Shown: positions 1 through 7,986 of the stretch, in pieces | How the letters are laid out: every line of letters begins with the position of its first letter | Position numbering within the stretch: the stretch's first letter is position 1 | DNA from: Pleurotus ostreatus/Saccharomyces cerevisiae fusant | Lineage: Eukaryota > Opisthokonta | DNA length: 10,035 nucleotides | Reading direction: 5' to 3' | Assembly: GCA_024196135.1 (NCBI GenBank) | Contig: JAMQCK010001283.1 | Location: 1 to 10,035, forward strand | Notes under the pieces: generated by a model | Seen by the model: only the letters and a program-made list of their open reading frames with translations | The model's database searches: none | What the model was told of the DNA's origin: nothing | Program-made: the position numbers and the translations under genes

Positions 1-543
1 CGTCGGAAAATCGAGCCAGGTCTCGACCAGCATGCTGTAGATGTGCGGAGTCTGCCTGAAGAGATCGACGAGCTGGGGGGTTATCGTGTCCGCCGAGATG
101 CGGAATATCGCAAAATACAGCTCGATCATTTTTTCCGTGTATGCGATGGATTGCCTGGAGTATCCAGGATCGATGAGCGGCAGGAATCCGTTGCCGGGGT
201 GCAGGTAAGTCAGCCATGCCATGAGCGATCGCCAAATTCGATGCATGAACTGCACGGTGGCGTCCCTGAGGTCCACGATCTCGTTTGCAAGGTCCACAAG
301 GCGTCGGATGGTGCCCAGATCAAAGATCGCTTCCCAGATATTCCCGTGCGGGCGCTCCTCCATCCTCAGAAGCTGTGACGGGTCGCGAGAGAGGCTGGGC
401 AGACCGCCGTTTGCCTGATCAAGTACGGCTTTGATTTCTGCGACACTTTGATCTGTGGTCGAGAGATCGCCGGCGCCAAACTCCCTAGAATCCTGCAGAC
501 CCTCGACAAGGGATGCAAGACGTGTCTTCTTAGGACCGACCAT
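1..543 (-). CDS. N-terminal part of a helical basidiomycete protein, function unknown (possibly a MYND-finger family member)
   Basis: The frame is open for 181 codons from an ATG at 543-541 to the left edge, so the C-terminus is missing. The start is well supported: its context is GCCATGG and an in-frame TAG lies upstream, with no ATG between. The protein opens MVGPKKTRLASLVEGL and continues with amphipathic helices rich in Leu, Ile and Trp, for example RIWRSLMAWLTYLHPGN and the stretch ending MIELYFAIFRIS. No introns are needed. The weak resemblance is to N-terminal halves of the large, poorly characterised basidiomycete proteins that end in a MYND zinc finger. No finger is visible here, so that is only a guess. 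It lies downstream of the FHA gene on the same strand, with 205 bp between that gene's stop codon and this start. I am confident it is coding and unsure of its family. Confidence 0.82.
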   Translation of the reverse strand, partial: MVGPKKTRLASLVEGLQDSREFGAGDLSTTDQSVAEIKAVLDQANGGLPSLSRDPSQLLRMEERPHGNIWEAIFDLGTIRRLVDLANEIVDLRDATVQFMHRIWRSLMAWLTYLHPGNGFLPLIDPGYSRQSIAYTEKMIELYFAIFRISADTITPQLVDLFRQTPHIYSMLVETWLDFPT

Positions 544-748
544 GGCAGGCGACGGTGTTGCCAGTGGGCGGAGAGGCGTCGGGTATGGTGGTGGCGGAGA
601 CTACGCGGACGAGACGCAAATCATCAGGCATTGCTTCGCTGAACACGTGCGCCCCTTTGTGATCGCCTTCGTTGTGTTCTCAAAGAACCTTTTAGCGACG
701 CAGATAAGTACCCTTGGTCGCGAGTTCATTCCTCTAGAGTATACAAGC
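544..748 (-). promoter_or_regulatory. Intergenic spacer: 3' end of the FHA gene and promoter of the left-hand gene
   Basis: These 205 bp separate two minus-strand genes and must hold both the FHA gene terminator and the left gene promoter. A palindromic CACGTG E-box lies at 644-649, 100 bp before the ATG at 543. This is the core recognised by bHLH factors and by Cbf1-like proteins in fungi. I see no convincing TATA box and no AATAAA signal. Function is inferred from position only. Confidence 0.4.
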
Positions 749-1555
749 TTAAGTCCTAGCTGCCCTTGACCGCGTCACTCTGGTCCTGGTCACAACGGGT
801 TCAGGCTCCGTGACCACCCCGTCCTCCTCTTCCTCCTTCACCTTCTTACGCCCACCGCGCCGCGTCACACGGACCTTCGTCGCGGCCTGCTCCTCCGTGT
901 TCTCCTTCTCCATCGGGCTCTCCGCGCGTGGAGTAGCCGCAGCCTTCTCCTTCGCCGCCGACGTACCCGCCTTCGCCTTGGTGGCAGACGCGCCCGCTTT
1001 CGCAGTCGGCGTAATCTTCGCCCGCGACGTCGGCTTGCGCAGTTGCTTCCCCGTCGTTTGACCCTCAGAGGATGGCCCTGCGAGCGGGGCAATCTCGTCC
1101 GAGTCCTCTCGCTTAACCGCCGGCGCCTTGCGCGTACGCGTAGTCCGCTTCGGCGCCTCTTCCTCAGGCTCTTCCTCGATGGGCTCAGGCGTTGGCGCTG
1201 TGCGCGTCTTCCGCGTCGTACGAGTAGTCTTCGGTTGCGCTTCGGGCTCGGGAGTGGGCGTGGTCCGCGTGCGAGTACGTGTCCGCGTTCGCGGAGCAGG
1301 CTCCTCGCTACTGGGTTCCTCCTCGATCGTTGGAGGTGCTGCAGCCTTGGTCGACTTGACTGTAGAAGCTGGCGCCTTGCCCTTCCGCGTCCGCGTAGTG
1401 GGGGCCTCCTCGCCTGTAGACTCATCTTCCTCAACCTGCTTGGTACGTCGTCCGCGCGTCGTGCTCTTGGGTGGAGGAGGCGTATCATCCTCCACGTCTG
1501 ATGGCTCGGGCTGCTTTGAGCTCGCGCGTGTTGCCCGAGTGCGCGTAGCGGGGGT
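749..1555 (-). repeat. Basic TRT/TPTPEP repeat tail of the FHA protein (last exon)
   Basis: The 268-residue last exon alternates basic Thr-Arg runs (RTRTRTRTRT, TTRTTRKTRT, RTTRTRKAP) with acidic-proline spacers (TPTPEPEAQP, APTPEPIEEEP). One RGR core at STTRGRRTK resembles an AT-hook, and TRRGGRKKVK lies near the end. The alternation points to expansion of a short basic/acidic unit. It is a plausible DNA- or chromatin-binding tail, by composition only. Confidence 0.7.
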
Positions 1556-4500
1556 CTGATAGTAGTAGCATTAGACATGTACGAAGAAGGATGTTGATCA
1601 ACTTGACTAACCTCCGCCGCCTTAGCGCGCGTTGTCTTCTTCGCAGTCGCTGGAGGTTGCGACTCCTGACAAAGGCAGTCAGCTTTCCGTACCACTCGCC
1701 TAGTACATCAACTCACCTCCGCCACCGCCTTCTTCCCCTTCCCCTTCATCACCCGCCCGCTCTTCGGCTTCTCCACCGGCGCATCCGCCACCATATCATC
1801 GTCGTCCCGCGCCCGCTCCCCGGGCGTCGCCTCATCATCCGCCTCCAGCTCGCCCGTCGAGGGTGTCACAGTATTCCCCGTCGACGGCGTCTCCGGCGGC
1901 CCTGCTGCAGGCGTCTCCGGCTCCTCCAGCGGCGCGAACATCTCGCCCACCGCCTCGACCGCAGGCGTCCCGAGCCCGCGCTGCTTCTGCTGCATGAACA
2001 TCTCGCGGATGCCCTTCATGTTGGGCGTCTGGGGCGGCGCGGCGTGCGAGGTGGAGGCTTGCGACGTGGTGGTCGTGGTTGTCGAGGGTGGCTTGACGGG
2101 ACTGGCGGGTCTGCCGGATAGCGGCTTCACAGGGCTCGCGGGACGTCCCCTAATGGGTGGCGCGGGCAGCCTCTCCCACTCTTCTTCGCTGCCGTCGTCC
2201 TCGCTGGTGCGCATCTTGTCGTCGTTTGACGTTGGGTGGTCCTCGTTCATCATCGGCGACTCCTTATCCTTTCCCTTGCCTTGCGGCTCCTGCTGAATCA
2301 TCTCCTTCTGCTCTACATTCTCCTTGTCCCCATCCTCTTCCTCCTCGTCCTCTTCCTCACTCTCCTCCATCCGCGGCGGCGGACGCGTTGGCTTGATCGG
2401 GCTTGCCGCCAGGCTCTGCCGCCGCCTCTCCTTCATGTCCTCAATCGTGCTCATCATGCGGTCGAGCAGGCCCCGGGTGTCAGGCAGGAGGGGCGTATTG
2501 GACGGCTGTCCCAGGATGCCCGGTTGACCAAGGCCCTGAACGCCTGATTGACCGAGACCATGTGCCGTAGGGCGACGGGGAGTCATTGAATGATCGCGAG
2601 CCGTAGACGACTCAGCCTCCTCCGGCACCATCGCAGGCAGCGGGCGGCGCTCCTTCACCGGCGACGTACTCTTCGTCCTGCCAGGCGTCATCCCGGGTAC
2701 CCGACCCATAAAGTCGTCCGGCGCGTTGCGCGCGCTCTGTCGGCGTTCGCGGATGGCCTGAAGTGCGACGGGCGCGACGGGAGGCGGTGGTGGTATCGAC
2801 ATCGTGCGGTTGAGCAAACCAGTTGCGGGTGAGGAGGGAACATGACCAATCGAAGCATGACCACCGACAGCGGGAAGAGAAGAGCGAACACCAGTCAGCG
2901 CACTGCTATCACAGCCCGACCTCCCAGCACTCACCCTCCTCTCCGCCTCGCTCAAGCTCGGCCGGCCGCGCATCGGGGTCTGGGTCGGCGCCTGCGGGGT
3001 ATGCGTCGACGCCGGCGGGATGCTGACGACGATGTCCTCGACCTTCCAGGGCGTCTTGACGGGCATGCGCTGTGGTGGTCCGCCGCCAAGGGACATGCGC
3101 CCGATGCCGCGGCCGACGCCGGTGGCTGGGGGGTTGTCAGTATTGAAAGGTAAAGGATAGCTGTAGCAAACGCACTGTTCACACTGCCTGAAGGCGTGCC
3201 CAACCCGAACGTCGGTTTCGCGGCCTGCGGGGTGTAGAACGCGTGCGACGGCGGGGCGCGCTTGATTGGGGTGGCGAGCGGGGCAGGCTGTTCGTTGGCT
3301 TCATCCGCATCCTCATCGTTGGCTTCGTACTCGTCTTCTTCCTCTGTATCCTCGTCGGCTTGTTGTTGCGCAGGTCGTTCGTCGACATCGGGGTGCTCAG
3401 GTTGGGCAGCATGCTGCTCTTTCACAGCGTTAGACTGCCCTTCTTCGGCTGCGTTCGCTGCTTGCTCCTCATCCTTGACCTGTGCATGTCAAGAATGGAC
3501 GATCGGTACGAAGCGACCACACACGCACCTTCTCCTTCTCTGGGCTCAACGACCTGAATGGCCACAGCCGCTCCAGGCTCTTCCGCCACCCGAGCGTCTT
3601 CGTCGTGCTCTTGTCCTGCACCGGCGCTTCGCCCTCTTCGGGGGCGACTTCGGTGCCGTCGTGCGCGTCGTCCTGTTCATTGTCGTTATCCTGTGCATGC
3701 TTGCGCTCGTGACCCTGCCGGCCATCTTCATCTTCATCGTCATAGCTGTCGTCCGAGTCGTAGTCCTTCTCCCCGTGGTGCATGTCCACGTCCATCGCAT
3801 CGCCTTCCTCCCCATGCCCGTCCCACTCTTCTCCATCGCCCTCCCCTTCTTCCCACTCCTCCCCACCCTCACTCTCGTCGCTCTCCCCCGCCACCACCGT
3901 CCCAAACACCTCTTCCTCCTCGTGCCGCTCTTCTTCCTCCATTTCTTGCCGCATCGCCGCGCGGTGCGCGTTGCGGAGGAGCACGCCGCGGTGGAGGCTT
4001 GCCCTGGGCCGCCGGGCGGGTGTAGGTGCGGGTGGGGCGGGCGGTTGGGGAGTTCTGAGGCTGGTAGTGGGAGTGCCGAGGTGCGGCGCTTGGTGTGGTG
4101 CTTGCGTATTCCTAGACGTTCCGCCGAACTTGCGCATCGGCGTCCCTGAGAACGGGCTGCCCTCCGGGAACACCTTGCGCACGACGTCCTCCAAGATGAC
4201 GAGGTCCTTATCCTCCTCGACGACTCGAGGATGATTGCCGTCGACGAGGACTATGTCTTCCTCGTCTTCGTCCTCCGCTGAGGTGGCTTGGTGGAGGGGT
4301 GTGGGTTTCTTGGGGGAGGCGTTGCGCTTGATGGGCGATTTGAGGACGCGGAGGTTTTCCGCGGGGATGGGGGAGGGGCGCGGGGAGAAGACGCGCGCGG
4401 ACTCGATCATGGAGAGGCGAAGGGCGCGGCGGTCGGCGCCTGTAGAGGTTCGGTAGGTTAGTCAGAGTGTAGAAACCGATGGGATGAGTATGACGCACGG

Positions 4501-4957
4501 GGAGGCGTCGCATACAGCATCGGCCGCATCTCCTTCGGCGGGTACGCGAACCGGAAATGCTTCCCATGCACCACAATCTCCGAGTTATTCTGCATCGCGA
4601 CCGTCGTCGGCTGCATCCCATCACCCGTCATCGTCGGCCGTATCCTATCCCCGTCCAAAAGCACGCCGCCCGCGCCCATCACCACCAAAAACGCCTGGTG
4701 TCGGTGCCACTGGTCAGCCAACACGCGTCCGCGGGTCAAACCCCGACACGCACCTTCTTTTCCGGGAACACTATCTTACAGTGCAGACTGGCCACATCGT
4801 CAAAGTACAGGCGCACATCACAGTTGATTGAGGACCCGAAGGTGAGCTCGTCCGTGTCGATGCCGAACCCGGTGAGCACTGTGTTTGGCTCCGTCCGTTT
4901 CATGAGCATGAGGGAGCCGTGGCGGCCTATCTGGTCTGCCATAACTGGGGTATCCAT
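749..4957 (-). CDS. Large FHA-domain nuclear protein, Ki-67-like (seven exons, about 1294 aa)
   Basis: Exons in reading order are 4957-4754, 4694-4499, 4439-3529, 3479-3176, 3125-1717, 1665-1612 and 1555-749, with a TAA stop. All six introns are 49-59 nt with GT-AG ends, and the phases agree throughout. Residues about 15-120 form an FHA domain, normally a phosphothreonine-binding module. Motifs seen are FGSS, a NCDVRLYFDDVASLHCKIVF strand pair and GGVLLDG. The rest is disordered. An acidic block lies at about 298-405. There are eleven S/T-P-x-K/R CDK sites: S168, S175, T233, T507, T563, T588, S693, T720, S780, S869 and S879. A basic tail with TRT repeats and RGR spans 1027-1294. An N-terminal FHA domain with a long CDK-site-rich body and a basic C-terminus is the Ki-67 layout, which suggests a mitotic chromosome-surface or chromatin role; this is inference. 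I could not point to a convincing RVxF PP1-docking motif. A 177-nt in-frame segment, 2758-2934, could alternatively be an intron, giving 1235 aa. Confidence 0.88.
2094..2156 (-). repeat. Tandem GRPASPVKP repeat carrying two CDK sites
   Basis: The sequence GRPASPVKPLS is followed directly by GRPASPVKPPS, around residues 866-883. Each copy contains one SPVK cyclin-dependent kinase consensus. The near-perfect repetition suggests a local duplication that doubled a phosphorylation site. Confidence 0.8.
3623..3946 (-). repeat. Acidic low-complexity block in exon 3 of the FHA gene
   Basis: Residues about 298-405 are dominated by Glu and Asp, with short runs such as EMEEEERHEEEEV and DSDDSYDDEDEDG. 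On the plus strand this appears as a CTC/TCC/TCG-rich tract. Acidic blocks of this kind are common in histone-interacting and nucleolar proteins, so it fits a chromatin role without proving one. It lies between the CDK sites at T233 and T507. Confidence 0.8.
4499..4915 (-). other. FHA domain of the Ki-67-like protein (spans exons 1 and 2)
   Basis: The domain runs from GSLMLMKRTEP at residue 14 to KHFRFAYP near residue 120 and is split by the 59-nt intron 4695-4753, in phase 0. Typical FHA landmarks are visible: Gly41 of the FGxS turn, the D-V-R-L strand, His59 followed by CKI, and the GVLLDG turn. Three positions depart from the canonical phosphopeptide pocket. The Arg after Gly41 is Ser42, the Ser of the SxxH motif is Ala56, and the Asn of the NG turn is Asp82. 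The fold is clear, but ligand specificity may be altered. Confidence 0.85.
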
Positions 4958-5217
4958 CGTTGTGTCGTCAAGAGCGCCGCTGAGGGACGCGAATGTGGAA
5001 AACGGTAACTTTGGAGGAGGATATGTTGACGGTCGGGATCAACGTCTGTCGATTGACACGTGATCGCTTCCCAGCATGTGACCGCGAGTGTGACTTCGCG
5101 TCACAGAACTTCAACTTTCGACAGATACGCATCGTCGCCCGTTGGCACTTACCAAGCGAATGAAGTCAGATATGAAGTGAGAGAGTTATAAAAAGGCGGT
5201 GCATTTCTGGTGAGTGT
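4958..5217 (-). promoter_or_regulatory. Upstream region of the FHA gene with E-box and MCB/E2F-like site
   Basis: A CACGTG palindrome lies at 5057-5062, 99 bp before the start codon at 4957. A TTCGCG core lies at 5095-5100 and reads as ACGCGAA on the gene strand, close to the MluI-box/E2F type sites used by fungal G1/S regulators. That would suit a cell-cycle gene, but such short sites also arise by chance. No in-frame ATG lies upstream of 4957 within this stretch. Confidence 0.35.
5187..5194 (+). promoter_or_regulatory. TATA box of an unassigned plus-strand transcript
   Basis: TATAAAAA is followed by AGGCGGT and stands in a pyrimidine-purine mixed stretch. Transcription would be expected to start about 25-35 bp downstream, near 5215-5225. 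A canonical plus-strand intron begins about 90 bp later, which supports a real transcript. No ATG opens a long frame before that intron, so the product may be non-coding or the TATA box may be fortuitous. Confidence 0.35.
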
Positions 5218-5311
5218 CTATTGGGCAGCCGCGCGAGTGACATCTTCCTGGGATCTGCAGCGTGGTTCACCTCGACCTTCTAGCTGCGATAGAAAATCGA
5301 GGACTTCGTCG

Positions 5312-5370
5312 GTGAGTAGGATCAACAGCACGGCTGTCAGTCAGAATAGACTAACGTCAATGTTCGCTAG
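5312..5370 (+). other. Candidate spliceosomal intron of a plus-strand transcript
   Basis: The element has a GTGAGTAGG donor, a GACTAAC branch-like sequence at 5349-5355 and a TTCGCTAG acceptor. Its 59 nt is the usual length in this window. Joining the flanks in phase 0 keeps a frame open (SCDRKSRTSS then LLNVAVDRQALPHMKKIQC), but no ATG precedes it. The opposite strand also has a protein-like frame over 5218-5333, ending AAAQ before a TAG, so the coding strand is uncertain. Confidence 0.35.
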
Positions 5371-5472
5371 CTGCTCAACGTCGCCGTCGATCGTCAAGCT
5401 CTCCCACACATGAAGAAAATACAGTGTCATTACCCCGCTTGCTACGTTTGTTACAGGACGTCAAGCTATAGA

Positions 5473-6210
5473 TCAGTGCTCTAAGTCCCAATTCCAAGGA
5501 AAGCGTACATCTCCACGGCCTGAAAACACAAAAGGTACACGCTCTGGCCGCCGGACACACGCCGCCTTCAGACTTCCTAAACCGTCCCGCAATCCGAACT
5601 CCGCGAGACTGAAGAAGCAAGTTTGATGTCTGCGAAGGTGATGGGAATGGCAAGTGTGATCCTGTACTCACGGAGGAAGGATAGGCGCCCGGGACGAGGT
5701 AGGCTGTGGTGGACGCAACGTAGGCTGTGCGACGCGCAAGCTACTCGTCAGAATACTGTGAAGCTCGAGAAACGAGGCAGGACGCGATTGAGGGGACTCA
5801 GGCGGGAAAAAGAGGCTAGGAATTGCGGGCGCGAGATGCTCCGCATCGACGCCCACAATGGGACACATGGGGCGCCCACAGTGAGGACAATAGAGGGCCT
5901 GATACGCGGCGTCGCTAAGGGGAGCGAATGGAAGAAGTAGGAGGTCTGAGCGCGCCGGCCCCGGGGCAAAGAGCAGATAAATACACTCTTGTCTCTACCA
6001 CTCACCTACAGATAGTTCGTTGTTTTGCGTCCTCTCACTTCCAGGGGTGTCGGCCCTCCAAGCGGTATGGTCGGCCTCGTCACTTCTGATCGATGTCGAC
6101 GGGCGATCATCGTACGGATGAAGGTACCGCCTCTCAATATGTGGCGGAAGCGCAATGACCAAGGACCTGCAACTAGCAAGATCAGCTAGCACTTCGCGCA
6201 CATAAGACAT
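5473..6210 (-). CDS. Candidate orphan gene model, 3 exons, 211 aa, with CxxCGxxxC motif
   Basis: A complete model can be drawn: exons 6210-6006, 5945-5672 and 5629-5473 with a TGA stop, and introns of 60 and 42 nt bearing GTGAGT donors and CAG acceptors. The phases agree. The first exon begins MSYVREVLADLASC. The second carries YCPHCGRPMC at residues 86-95, a possible zinc-knuckle half, followed by a Pro/Ser-rich stretch. The third ends RFPWNWDLEH. Caveats: the 42-nt intron is short, codon bias is weaker than in the FHA gene, and a plus-strand frame of 105 codons overlaps at 5623-5940. A TGA lies in frame 36 nt upstream of the ATG, behind another protein-like stretch (DDTYFWRGPAIELAAVV), so this could also be the tail of a broken or differently spliced longer gene. 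No family is recognised. Confidence 0.33.
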
Positions 6211-7986
6211 GGAGAGCGCTATCGATCGTCGACGTACAACAGATCAGACGACGGCCGCAAGCTCGATCGCAGGACCGCGCCAGAAATACGTGTCATCGAC
6301 GTGGGGGGTGTTGTTGCGTAGGCGCTAGATGCGCGAAAGGTGCGTGGTCATCACAGCAGGCGGTCGGAGGGCTGATCAACAGCTCGTACTGGACAGATAG
6401 GCCTCTCCACCGCACAACATATCTTCCAAGCCCAGCTGTCCTTTGCCAAGGGCTCGTGTCGCGGCAGGCGCGCGTTCGATGGATCCAGGCCCATTGATTA
6501 TTGAGAGACGTCGCACTCACTGCGGTTTCGATTAGCGCCAGTTCGACTGCACAGAGACCAGACGCACCACAATCGCAAAGCCTCGTACCGGAGCGCGTCA
6601 ATGTACGCCCTTCGCAAATGCGGTCGTTGGCGAGAGCACTGATCCCCAACGCCAACGCCGACCCCGGTGTCCTGAGAGGGCGCGGCAACGCGCGACCTCA
6701 GATAATCAATCACCAGACGCGACGCGCACGATCTACACCAACCACTTCCCCTTCCAGCCGTCCTCCACAAAAAGCCGGCTCCTCCAATATGCAGCGGTCG
6801 AGTCACGGCTTGCTGAAGCGCTGGGGACCCCAGGCCATCGCGGCGTGAGGTCAACGAGGCGCGGGAGATTGCGTTCCTGCCGTGCGGGCCCGAACTCTCA
6901 CCTCTTGAAAGCTGTAGAGGTCTACCGTACGCGGCTGAGGACCTGTGGGTCCTGTGTATGGACCTACGCGTGCGTGAGCTGTTGACCGGGATCGAAGGCA
7001 TAGTGTACGCACCTTGAGTCAGGGCCTGCTGAGGTTCTAGCGACCCGTACATATATTCAGCCACCACACTCTCATCAGGGAAATCGCGGCCGAGCGCGAG
7101 AAGGTCGTGACCATGTACTGTGATTTTCCCGCCTGTGCAGGTTCTTATTCGCCGCCGCGGAGTAGCCAATAAGGTAATCGAGCTGGTTCACCACCGACGC
7201 AACCAGTCAACGACCGGAGTCACCATTACACCGTCTACGAACAGTAGAGGCGCTGCGGAACCCAGAACACTCCGTTCTGAAGAAAAAATGACGGATTAAT
7301 CAAGGCACTTTCGGAGTACGAGGAGACGGACCTGTCAGGTACAGACGTAGAACGCTTCCGGAAATGGTGAACAACGGAGTGGACGAGGTAGGCGAACAAT
7401 GAGCGGTTCACCCTACACGTGGCGACCGCGTCCCAGATCATGTCACCCGCTCGTCCTGGAATGCAGCTGATAGGAAATGTTCTGCGTGTTCCGGCGGCGC
7501 CTATCGGTGCGCAGCAGCGATCTTCGGAAGGTGGCAGAGGGGCAGAGCGGCTACGATATATCTTTCGAGCTCGGGATTAGCGAATATACCGGTGGCAAAA
7601 GCGAGCTACACACCGCGCTACTGTGGCAATTTGCATTTATCGGTAGATACACACTGAACCGTGGTTGGACTGTAGATCCAAGCTGTAGAGCGCCTGCGTC
7701 TGTTGATCCACAGTGCGAGGCGTGCGCGAGGACGACGGGTCTATCCATTCACTCCCAGAAATAACCAGGCTTCTTTCAGCGGTTCCGCCCTGTATCTGAA
7801 CAGACTAGGACGACGTAGCACAGCCAGTAGCGACCATGTACGGGGCCCATTTGCACGTATATGGCAGTCGTTGGAGTCAACCGCCCGCGCAGCCTGTGCT
7901 CGAGCCATCGCGCTCGTCATCGCCTGCAATCCCGTGTCAGCCCGCAGGCTTCGGGACAAAGGAAGGGAAGAGTCATACCGGCGTGT
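6211..7986. other. About 1.8 kb with no firm gene; exon-like fragments on the minus strand
   Basis: No single frame with good codon bias covers this stretch. The best evidence for coding is on the minus strand: two linked candidate exons, 7132-7013 and 6951-6902, joined across a 61-nt GTGCGT...CAG intron in phase 1 (reading GHDLLALGRDFPDESVVAEY and later PRTVDLYSFQE), and an acceptor with a run of six T at 7277-7288. Other fragments are protein-like in competing frames, including a plus-strand frame at 7477-7764. I could not assemble one consistent gene. It may be an intron-rich orphan gene, a decayed gene or non-coding DNA. Confidence 0.3.

Noticed and set aside
43..378. Plus-strand frame of 111 codons at the left edge
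   Set aside because: The minus frame is open over all 181 codons with a Kozak-like start and helical composition. The plus frame has no such features.
865..1695. Long minus-strand Arg-rich frame of 276 codons overlapping the last FHA exon
   Set aside because: It is a shifted frame of the Thr/Arg/Pro-rich repeat tail. The FHA frame fits splice phases on both sides and has a sensible C-terminus.
1591..2121. Plus-strand Arg/Leu/His-rich frame of 176 codons
   Set aside because: It is antisense to FHA exon 5 and crosses two of its introns. Its composition is typical of a shadow frame.
2903..2934. Short intron from GTGAGT at 2934 to GCAG about 32 nt later in FHA exon 5
   Set aside because: 32 nt is too short for a spliceosomal intron and would shift the frame.
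3262..4149. Plus-strand frame of 295 codons, Ser/Leu/Val-rich and membrane-like
   Set aside because: It is the antisense of the acidic Glu/Asp block (GAG/GAC read as CTC/GTC). Low-complexity codons keep several frames open, and the minus strand carries the spliced gene.
5210..5280. tRNA or small RNA gene after the TATA box (a GTGGTTCACCTCGAC stretch looks slightly like a B box)
   Set aside because: The B-box match is poor, no A box or cloverleaf could be folded by eye, and there is no terminal T run at the right distance.
7477..7764. Plus-strand frame of 95 codons with protein-like middle part
   Set aside because: It lacks a supporting promoter or splice context and has poor third-position GC. 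A minus-strand frame of similar quality overlaps it, so neither is called as a gene.
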